Positions 55,791 through 64,000 of a stretch of 64,000 bases of DNA are shown one piece after another. This stretch comes from Synaphobranchus kaupii (taxonomy: Eukaryota > Chordata > Actinopteri > Anguilliformes > Synaphobranchidae), in NCBI GenBank assembly GCA_029718625.1, contig CM056387.1:32806105-32870104 (forward strand). Reading direction: 5' to 3'. The notes below the pieces were generated by a model. It was not told where the DNA came from. It saw only the letters and a list, made by a program, of their open reading frames with translations, and searched no databases. The position numbers were made by a program, and so were the translations under genes. Every line of letters begins with the position of its first letter. Within the stretch, counting starts at the first letter, position 1.

Positions 55791-56752
55791 TGTGTGGCCC
55801 TTTCTTCACTTGGAGCCCCGCCCCTCTAATGCTCTGCATTTACCTGCACGGCCCTGATGGAAAATGATGGAGCTCATAATCTTATTCCATTTGTCTCTGG
55901 TAAAGAGTTGTTATCATTCAATGAAATAATATTAAAATTTTTGGTGATCCCTCTGATGGCTTTTTAAACCAGACCAGGTTATTGATTCTTTAACTGGTTT
56001 AATAGTCCCTCCTTGTCCACCACAGTTGATGTCTGATACAAAATGGATGTCGTGCATCACCCAGTGCTTCCTACGTATTGCTGCAGGTTGAGGTCAGTTT
56101 ACCTCTTTCAGTGTAAAGTGCGTTGATTTGAGGACACACAAGGTGCTGTATAATGAAATGAAATCCAATGGGAATTCAAATTATTCAATACTCTTTACAT
56201 ACTATATCTATGGGAATAATTGAATAATATTAAATATCATTTTTATTAAAAACCAGCAGCTGGAGTGAGTGAATTATTATAAGAAAAACAACCCATTATA
56301 TATCTAATTCTGTAACCTCTTTTCCTAATCAGACGTTTTAAAAATATATATTTTAATCACGCATGTACAGTCAGAGCTGCAGAAATATGCGTATGCTTGA
56401 CTGAATCTACATTTGTAAACAGTATTGTTGCACACGGGTTATGCTACAAATACACACTGACATTTGATTTTCATTTTTGAACAATGAGTTGAGGAAATTA
56501 TACGAATTAAATGATTTTTAACTTTTTGTTTGTGAATGGATACTTCTGGGCCAGTTTGGGAGCCTGTTGTGGAAGTTAATTAATGCATTCAATTCTGAAT
56601 AATGGAATGTATATGTTTGTATTGGGGAATAAATACTGCAGAGCATTCTTACTATTCTACTGATGAAATGGCTTCTCAGTCTGAGAGATCCTGTTTTACT
56701 GGAGAAACTATGAGATTTCTGAAGCAGCTTTAAAGCAGAAGTGAAGCTCAGA
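55791..56752. other. Spacer between J1 array and V11
   Basis: Collinear with 16,256-17,190. No gene. Confidence 0.65.
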
Positions 56753-56780
56753 GGTTTTTGACATGGTGTGAATCACTGTG

Positions 56781-57203
56781 ATACAGCTGCATCAGCAGAG
56801 TTATCCCATGTGCTACAGTAATACACTCCCGCCTCCACATTAGTAATTATTAACTGATAATCTGTGTTACTCTGGGCTGTGGAGGTAAAGCGGCTGGAGG
56901 AAAAACCAGCTCCATAGTTATTAGGAGAGCTGTGAGAGTGATAGAAACGGAGCACATACTGAGGAGCACTGCCTGGAACCTGCTTGTACCAGGAAACATC
57001 GTATTTATCTCGGGCAATATTACAGTCCATTGTGGCTTTCTGATGTTTATTCACACTCAGCACTGAGGGTTTCTGTGTTAAAACCTTCTGGCCACTGACA
57101 CCTGTGAAAGCAACAAAAGGAGAACATATTTTCAAATCCTTTCACAAAACAACTGATCCATGCCTCAATTATGACAAATGCACATTAATTTCTTACATGA
57201 GAG
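56781..57203 (-). pseudogene. V11: divergent V gene lacking leader and promoter
   Basis: V exon 56,781-57,101 (321 bp) with RSS 56,753-56,780 (heptamer consensus, nonamer TCAAAAACC). The domain is the most distinct here (GQKVLTQKP, NIARDKYD, DVSWYKQVPG, RFYHSHSSP) and most like the teleost sigma V sequences I remember. Three residues usually before VYYC (DSA) are missing, in frame. The leader exon keeps only its last bases and splice donor (57,197-57,203); directly beyond lies spacer sequence (GTGGGCGTGCACAGTT) of the V12 flank. No initiator ATG, signal peptide or promoter remains. It is the V nearest J1. Could still recombine. Confidence 0.85.
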
Positions 57204-57657
57204 GTGGGCGTGCACAGTTTTTGGTAAGTGGAGATAAATGTCTCAGAGTACAGAATCTAAATAAAATATTTAAAACTCACTACAATCTCTGTCTGAAGAT
57301 GGAGGTGCAGCATTTGGTCTAAAAGTCTCTGGAGCTGCTGATTCAGCATGTGGTGCTGATGCTAAGAGGTGCAGACTGGAGTTAGATCTTCAATTAGCAG
57401 GTAATCAAGGCCCTGAGATAAAGCTGTGTAGATTAGTTAGCCAGTCAATGACTTAAATGAATCACTGGTGCCGATACACACTAAAAACCAACAGACGCTG
57501 TGGCCCTGCAGAACAGGTTTCTGACCCCCGTGGTCTAGGCCTTATGCTGTTAGTGACATGGTTGAGAAGTCCTGGCTCAGCTTGAGATAATTCACATCCT
57601 GCTCTGAGTGTGAACGTCTTTCCTTTCTGTAGCTTTAAAGCAGAAGTGAAGCTCAGA
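57204..57657. other. V12 3' flank, truncated spacer
   Basis: Same spacer family as 9,610-10,127. Its junction with the V11 leader at 57,203/57,204 marks a deletion. Confidence 0.65.
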
Positions 57658-57685
57658 GGTTTTTGTCATGGTGTGAATCACTGTG

Positions 57686-58184
57686 ATACAAACTCTTGAG
57701 CAGAGCTGTCCCATGCTTTACAGTAATACACTGCTGAATCTCCTGCATCCACATTAGTGATTATTAACTGACAGTCAGAATTAGTCTGACATTTAGAAGA
57801 GAAGTGACTGGAGGAGAATCCAGCTCCATATGTGGGAGAGCTGAAGGAGTGGTGGAAATGCAGCACAAACTGAGGAGCACTGCCTGGAACCTGCTTGTAC
57901 CAGTAAGCACGGCTATCAGTCACAGTCCCGAGGTTACAGTCCATAGTGGCCGTGTCTCCTTTACTCACTGTCAGAACAGGAGGCTTCTGTGTCACCACTG
58001 TCACTCCACTCACACCTGGAAGGTAAGATGCATTTGTGAGATAATAAAAATCACATTTTAAAATGCAATCATGTTTTAAACGATATTGAAATTTAAGTCT
58101 ATTTCATTTTGTCATTACTTATTTGGATCATTAGATTTTCTTACATGAGAGCACAGTGATGAGAGTGCAGAGTGTCCCCAGCAT
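57686..58184 (-). CDS. V12: immunoglobulin light-chain V gene (sigma-like)
   Basis: Leader exon 58,145-58,184, V exon 57,686-58,015 (330 bp), RSS 57,658-57,685, consensus. MDCNLG, AYWYKQVPG, YYC; CDR3 start KAWDSSAQ, unlike the usual TWD. Cysteine pair in framework 3 (KCQ, SDC). TATA-like 58,269-58,275 within the palindromic element, CCAAT 58,309-58,313. Protein identical to V13. Likely functional. Confidence 0.93.
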
Positions 58185-59123
58185 GTTGTCAGTGTGTGGT
58201 GTGAACGGCCCTTACTGTCCAGCTGAGAGATGAGCAGGTTGGAGTGTGAGGAGAGACAGTGATTTTGGCTATAAGTCAAAATGTAAAGGGAGGAGCCTCT
58301 GCACTCAGCCAATCATAGTTTCCCAAAAAAGGGTTCAGCCAATCAGCTACATAAGCAATCATGACATAAGTCATAGTGGTGATAGGGAATCTTACAAATC
58401 TGTGACAAATTACTTATGTGTTATTACATCTATAGGAGTATATGAACATACTGTCACCTGAGGCAGGTCCTCTGCTCAGAAGAAGTATAGATACTGTATG
58501 TTTATTTAAATAATTAATAAGGACAGACATGACTCGAATGTTGTAGGTTGAATTCCCAGTTAGGGAGTTACCATTGTACCACTGGTCAATGTACTTAGTT
58601 TCAATTGCTTCAGAAAATGTCCAGCTGTGTAATTGGATTGTATATAAAGAATGTAAGCTGTGTACGTAACTCTGGACAAAAGCAACTGCTGAATGCCTTA
58701 AATATCACTGCAATGTGCTGGGTTTTGTTTCAGAAGAAATAGATATTTACTTGTCATTGGCCTTGTTAGCAGGTGAGAATTTATTTTGTCTTTTGCGGAG
58801 ATATACAGGCCTGTACATAGAGAGCTACCTAATGATTGGCTGGTTGGATTGAATCACATAAAGTGAAGAGTGTTGTTACTGCAGAGGCCAAATATATGAT
58901 CACTTTAGCAGATTGTTGTTATTTGGTGTCTTTTTGCTGCTTGTAGTTTTCTTCAGCTTTGGCTACTGGAGACTTTTCTCTGTGAACATTACTCTGTAGA
59001 TGAAGAGGCTCCATGGCTGAGAGATCCTGGTTCAGCTTGAGTAAATGCACATCTTCTCTCCTTTCTGTAGCTTTAAAGCAGAAGTGAAGCTCAGAGGTTT
59101 TTGTCATGGTGTGAATCACTGTG

Positions 59124-59622
59124 ATACAAACTCTTGAGCAGAGCTGTCCCATGCTTTACAGTAATACACTGCTGAATCTCCTGCATCCACATTAGTGATT
59201 ATTAACTGACAGTCAGAATTAGTCTGACATTTAGAAGAGAAGTGACTGGAGGAGAATCCAGCTCCATATGTGGGAGAGCTGAAGGAGTGGTGGAAATGCA
59301 GCACAAACTGAGGAGCACTGCCTGGAACCTGCTTGTACCAGTAAGCACGGCTATCAGTCACAGTCCCGAGGTTACAGTCCATAGTGGCCGTGTCTCCTTT
59401 ACTCACTGTCAGAACAGGAGGCTTCTGTGTCACCACTGTCACTCCACTCACACCTGGAAGGTAAGATGCATTTGTGAGATAATAAAAATCACATTTTAAA
59501 ATGCAATCATGTTTTAAACGATATTGAAATTTAAGTCTATTTCATTTTGTCATTACTTATTTGGATCATTAGATTTTCTTACATGAGAGCACAGTGATGA
59601 GAGTGCAGAGTGTCCCCAGCAT
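59124..59622 (-). CDS. V13: duplicate of V12
   Basis: Leader exon 59,583-59,622, V exon 59,124-59,453, RSS 59,096-59,123. The encoded V domain is identical to V12. TATA-like 59,707-59,713, CCAAT 59,747-59,751. A collapsed or false duplication in assembly is the main alternative to a real recent copy. Confidence 0.9.
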
Positions 59623-60561
59623 GTTGTCAGTGTGTGGTGTGAACGCCCCTTACTGTCCAGCTGAGAGATGAGCAGGTTGGAGTGTGAGGAGAGACAGTGA
59701 TTTTGGCTATAAGTCAAAATGTAAAGGGAGGAGCCTCTGCACTCAGCCAATCATAGTTTCCCAAAAAAGGGTTCAGCCAATCAGCTACATAAGCAATCAT
59801 GACATAAGTCATAGTGGTGATAGGGAATCTTACAAATCTGTGACAAATTACTTATGTGTTATTACATCTATAGGAGTATATGAACATACTGTCACCTGAG
59901 GCAGGTCCTCTGCTCAGAAGAAGTATAGATACTGTATGTTTATTTAAATAATTAATAAGGACAGACATGACTCGAATGTTGTAGGTTGAATTCCCAGTTA
60001 GGGAGTTACCATTGTACCACTGGTCAATGTACTTAGTTTCAATTGCTTCAGAAAATGTCCAGCTGTGTAATTGGATTGTATATAAAGAATGTAAGCTGTG
60101 TACGTAACTCTGGACAAAAGCAACTGCTGAATGCCTTAAATATCACTGCAATGTGCTGGGTTTTGTTTCAGAAGAAATAGATATTTACTTGTCATTGGCC
60201 TTGTTAGCAGGTGAGAATTTATGTTGTCTTTTGCGGAGATATACAGGCCTGTACATAGAGAGCTACCTAATGATTGGCTGGTTGGATTGAATCACATAAA
60301 GTGAAGAGTGTTGTTACTGCAGAGGCCAAATATATGATCACTTTAGCAGATTGTTGTTATTTGGTGTCTTTTTGCTGCTTGTAGTTTTCTTCAGCTTTGG
60401 CTACTGGAGACTTTTCTCTGTGAACATTACTCTGTAGATGAAGAGGCTCCATGGCTGAGAGATCCTGGTTCAGCTTGAGTAAATGCACATCTTCTCTCCT
60501 TTCTGTAGCTTTAAAGCAGAAGTGAAGCTCAGAGGTTTTTGTCATGGTGTGAATCACTGTG

Positions 60562-61064
60562 ATACCAACTCTTTAGCAGAGCCGTCCCATGTTTTACAGT
60601 AATACACTGCTGAGTCTCCTGCCTCCACATTTTTAATTATCAATCGATAATCTGATTTACTCTGATGAGTGGATGTGAAGCGATTGGTGGAGAATCCAGC
60701 TCCATAGAAGGGAGACTTGTCACCGTGGTAGAAAAACAGCACATACTGAGGAGCACTGCCTGGAACCTGCTTGTACCAGTAAGCAGCAGCATCAGTCACA
60801 GTCCCGAGGTTACAGTCCATAGTGGCCGTACCTCCTTTACTCACTGTCAGAACAGGAGGCTTCTGTGTCACCACTGTTACTCCACTCACACCTGGGAAAT
60901 AAGATGCTTTTGTGAGAAAATAAAAATCACATTTAAGTTGACTATGAAAATAATAAAGCAACATTTGAAAGTTAAATCAATTTTATATTTTAGATGGTTG
61001 TCTGCACCATTAGGCTTTTCTTACATGAGAGCACAGTGATGAGAGTGCAGAGTGTCCCCAGCAT
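60562..61064 (-). CDS. V14: immunoglobulin light-chain V gene (sigma-like)
   Basis: Leader exon 61,025-61,064, V exon 60,562-60,891 (330 bp), RSS 60,534-60,561, consensus. MDCNLG, AYWYKQVPG, YYC; CDR3 start KTWDGSAK. CDR2 is distinct (FYHGDKSPFYG). Framework 3 is of the THQSKSDY type. One framework 1 change (SKGGT for SKGDT). TATA-like 61,155-61,161, CCAAT 61,205-61,209. Its upstream side is nearly identical to that of V2 although the V exons belong to different groups. Likely functional. Confidence 0.93.
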
Positions 61065-61209
61065 GTTGTCAGTGTGTGGTGTGAACGGCCCTTACTGTCC
61101 AGCTGAGAGGTGAGCAGGTTGGAGTGTGAGGAGAGGAGAGGCTGCAGGACCCAGCTATAAGGGGCCGGTCAGGGAGATGGAGAGGGAGGAGCTTCTGCAA
61201 TCAGCCAAT

Positions 61210-61848
61210 CAAAGATTTCCAACAGAAGGGTTCAGGCAATCCGCTGATCTGAGCAGACTTCATTAAACAAGTCAAATTGGAGATAAGGCCTTTTGCACAT
61301 CTGTGACCAGTTATGCAAGTGTTATTCAACAAATAGTAGTGTGTGAACATCCTGTAGCTTGAGTCAAAACCTCAGATGTGTCCAAATATAGACATTCTGT
61401 TTCTGTGTTTATTTGTATTATTCACAAGGACATTGATCAGATCTATGCCACAGTTATTAAATAATATGTTTTCACATTAATTAGTGAAAGCTTTGTTTGC
61501 CCTGGGTAATGCAGGCTTTCATCAGTGAATGTTCTTTCCAGGATTATAGGGACACAGAGATTATGTACTGGATTGATAGTGTAGCATAATCATTAGAAAA
61601 CTGGGCTTTTAACTCCAATGTTGCAGGTTTGATTCCTATGCATGGCACTGCAATTACACCCTTAGGCAAGTTACTAAGCTTGTGTGAAGCACAAAAGCAT
61701 TCAGGATGATTTAAGAAGTTTTTTTCACATACAGAATATGTTTACTGACATGGCTGAGAGATCCTAGTTCAGTTTCAGTGAGTTCACATCCTGCCTCTGA
61801 GCTTGAACTCCTTTATGAAACAGCTTTAAGGCAGAAGTGAAGCTCAGA
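61210..61848. other. V14-V15 spacer
   Basis: Near-identical to 5,986-6,638. Contains the SINE remnant at about 61,573-61,685. No gene. Confidence 0.7.
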
Positions 61849-61876
61849 GGTTTTTGTCATGGTGTGAATCACTGTG

Positions 61877-62388
61877 ATACGTGCTCTTTAGCAGAGTTAT
61901 CCCATGTGTTACAGTAATACACTGCTGAGTCTCCTGCCTCCACATTTTTAATTATCACTTGATAATCTGATTTACTCTGATGACTGGATGTAAAGCGAGT
62001 GGAGGAGAATCCAGCTCCATATTTGGGAGCGCTCCAACCATGATAGACATGCAGCACAAACTGAGGAGCTCCACCTGGAACCTGCTTGTACCACCGAGCT
62101 CCACTATCAGTCACAGTCCCGAGGTTACAGTCCATAGTGGCCATATCTCCTTTACTCACTGTCAGAACAGGAGGCTTCTGTGTCACCACTGTCACTCCAC
62201 TCACACCTGGGAAATAAGAGGCTTTTTTGAGATTATTAAAATCACATATAATCACATATTGACAATATGAATATAATTAAGCAATATTGAAAGTTAAATA
62301 AATTTTATATTTTAGATGGTTGTCTGCAACATGCAAGGTGTTTCTTACATGAGAGCACAGCGATGAGAGTGCAGAGTGTCCCCAGCAT
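61877..62388 (-). CDS. V15: immunoglobulin light-chain V gene (sigma-like)
   Basis: Leader exon 62,349-62,388, V exon 61,877-62,206 (330 bp), RSS 61,849-61,876, consensus. MDCNLG, ARWYKQVPG, YYC; CDR3 start NTWDNSAK. Framework 3 SHQSKSDY. TATA-like 62,479-62,485, CCAAT 62,529-62,533. Near-identical to V3, including flanks. First V of the window in transcription order. Likely functional. Confidence 0.93.
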
Positions 62389-62533
62389 GTTGTCAGTGTG
62401 TGGTGTGAACGGCCCTTACTGTCCAGCTGAGAGATGAGCAGGTTGGAGTGTGAGGAGAGGAGAGGCTGCAGGACCCAGCTATAAGGGGCCGGTCAGGGAG
62501 ATGCAGAGGGAGGAGCCTCTGCACTCAGCCAAT

Positions 62534-63180
62534 CAAAGGTTTTGGGCAACAAAATACATTATTTTTCCTATAACAGTGTTGCTCATATGGCAAAATGGTT
62601 GTCAGTTATAAATGAAAATAAGCAGGAACACATTTTACCAGCTATTTTATGTGGCTTTCAAGCAGGTTCACTTTTTTTTTTTTACATTTTCCCATTCATT
62701 TTTGCCAATCTGCATTTTTTCTTCAACACCTTCATCATGATATAATGAATCTCACCTCAGAACAGCATATGACAATTACCTCTATGCAAGAATTATTGGA
62801 TGATTTGATGCTATCCTCTGATGGTGGTAGTGTGATGTGATTATTGAGGAACTTGACTTCAACTCCAAGCCTGGGTTCAATTTCAAGGCAGGAACCTGAC
62901 TTGCTTCAATAAATATGCAGCTGTATAAATAGATTCCATGTAAAAAATAATGCAAGCTGTGTTAATAGCTCTGGATAATCATCCCTGCTGAATACCTCAG
63001 CATAAGGCTCCCATGATGCAAGTCAAGTCACTGGTTCTGAATTAGAGCCTGCAGCAGGCCATGGGGATGCTCCTGGTCCTGCTCTGGCCCCTGCTCCTGG
63101 TTCTGCTCAGGTTTTGCTTTCTGCAGCAGCTACTGCTGCAGCGCCTGTTTCAGCTCCAAGATCCACTCTTGCCAAGTGCT
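62534..63180. repeat. V-unit upstream repeat block (V15 copy)
   Basis: Closest copy of 7,324-7,960, with T-tract and SINE tail at about 62,870-63,005. Confidence 0.75.
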
Positions 63181-64000
63181 CTAGCTCGGCTGCTAGTGTG
63201 TGCACAGCCGAGCGCAGCCGATGATTTTTTGCTCTGAGCTCTGAGTGCTCCAGTCGTCCTTATCTCGGGTTAGTCCTAGCGAAGTGGTCTGGGTGTGGTC
63301 TGGGTAAGGTATTCTTTCATCTACGGCAGGAGCTTTGGGGGTGGAGTCAACGGAAGCCGATGTTCCGGGAGGGGCAGTGTCGGCAGAGGGAGGATCGCCA
63401 GAGCTGTTTTCTCCTGTGGCACCGGGGGTTGAAGCAGAGCCTTTGTTGCCCACAGCGGAGGGGGTGGGGCTCATGACAACGGTGGACCTGGAAACCCCCG
63501 CATCATGGGGGAACAGTCCTTTTTCAGAAGTGGATGAAGCGGCGGAGTGGGCGAGGCCTTTAGTGAGGAAGCGCACACTGTCAGGGACAATGGATGGTCC
63601 AAAGGCGAACAAGGCGTTGTGTCAGGTAACACTGTCCAACCGGTTTGAGACCCTGGAGGGGGAGGGGGATCAGGCTGGAACTGATTTGGAGATGGATGTG
63701 GGTTCACCATCCAGCCTTATTGAGGGTTGGGATGTGGAGGGGTTGGTGGAAGTCTTGGGGACGGTCCTCAGAGCTCTGCAGAGAGGAGGGAAATGGTTGA
63801 TAGAATGGCACCTCACTTTGTCACAAACGGGCAGGTGTTAGTCGGAGGGGATTTTAATGTTGAACTGGGCAGGGGCAGGCATGCCAGCGCTGGGTGTGTT
63901 AAAGACTTCATGGCGGGACATGCCCTGGTAGAAGGCGGGAAAGCTATATCACCTCGACTGGATGGACCAATGTGGTGCAATTCACGGGGGGTTGTTAGGA
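63181..64000 (+). mobile_element. Tx1-like LINE fragment, continues past window
   Basis: The plus-strand ORF1-like frame (63,335-63,841) is the longest of the four copies, followed by the endonuclease start (GDFNVELGRG, 63,848 on). Lacks the 10.2-kb retrovirus and so shows the empty target site at 63,472-63,482. Confidence 0.65.

Larger units (their letters stand above)
57622..60497. repeat. Recent tandem duplication, 1,438-bp unit
   Basis: V12 with its upstream spacer (57,622-59,059) and V13 with its spacer (59,060-60,497) are almost identical; I noted only a few single-base differences (for example near 58,208/59,646 and 58,786/60,224). The junction lies in the conserved V 3' flank, just beyond the RSS. 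The spacer holds a SINE remnant (about 58,530-58,700 and 59,970-60,140). Confidence 0.92.

Noticed and set aside
3734..62206. Classical lambda light-chain locus
   Set aside because: TWDxS in CDR3 and PPSSEEL in C recall lambda, but V signals have 12-bp and J signals 23-bp spacers, opposite to lambda.

Overview
The window is a stretch of a ray-finned fish genome, most probably a teleost, carrying part of an immunoglobulin light-chain locus. The isotype looks like sigma (the teleost 'L2' type). Three things support this: about fifteen split V genes with a short leader exon, an intron and a V exon; V recombination signals with 12-bp spacers facing J signals with 23-bp spacers; and C exons of about 106 residues ending in a cysteine-containing tail. 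The sigma call rests on remembered family features of the V framework (WYKQVPG, YGAGFSS, YYC-TWD) plus the 12/23 orientation. Kappa-like or unusual lambda-like are the alternatives. No species can be named from the sequence.

All immunoglobulin pieces lie on the minus strand, so transcription runs from high to low coordinates. Cluster 1 has V15, V14, V13, V12 and V11 (62.4-56.8 kb), J1 (55.3 kb) and C1 (54.0-54.3 kb). Cluster 2 has V10, V9, V8, V7, V6 and V5 (51.6-17.2 kb), J2 (15.6 kb) and C2 (14.4-14.7 kb). A third group, V4 to V1 (10.7-3.7 kb), has no J or C inside the window. V, J and C share one orientation, so joining would be by deletion. Each cluster repeats the same layout: V units, a J-proximal spacer with a roughly 50-bp tandem repeat, an Ets/IRF composite motif beside the J signal, J, an intron of about 0.9 kb, C, and a conserved 3' block. 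That 3' block holds an octamer-TATA pair on the opposite strand and a CTCF-like motif. Remnants of such a 3' block at 36 kb point to a lost cluster boundary.

Thirteen V genes keep intact leader, acceptor, V domain and RSS, although V6 has a substituted heptamer. V2 has a leader frameshift and a weak heptamer. V11, the J-proximal V of cluster 1, has lost its leader and promoter. V10 looks intact but its leader intron contains a whole 7.45-kb LTR retrotransposon with almost identical LTRs.

Most of the rest is mobile DNA: a degenerate 10.2-kb endogenous retrovirus (18.7-28.9 kb) holding a nested hAT element that itself holds a MITE, three solo LTRs, Tx1-like LINE fragments carried along with V units, hAT-type MITEs, SINE remnants and a 48-bp minisatellite. 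The most unusual signal is in the retrovirus leader (about 19.38-20.37 kb): an array of roughly a dozen small hairpins with two alternating conserved loop sequences and covarying stems, interrupted by a large foldback element.
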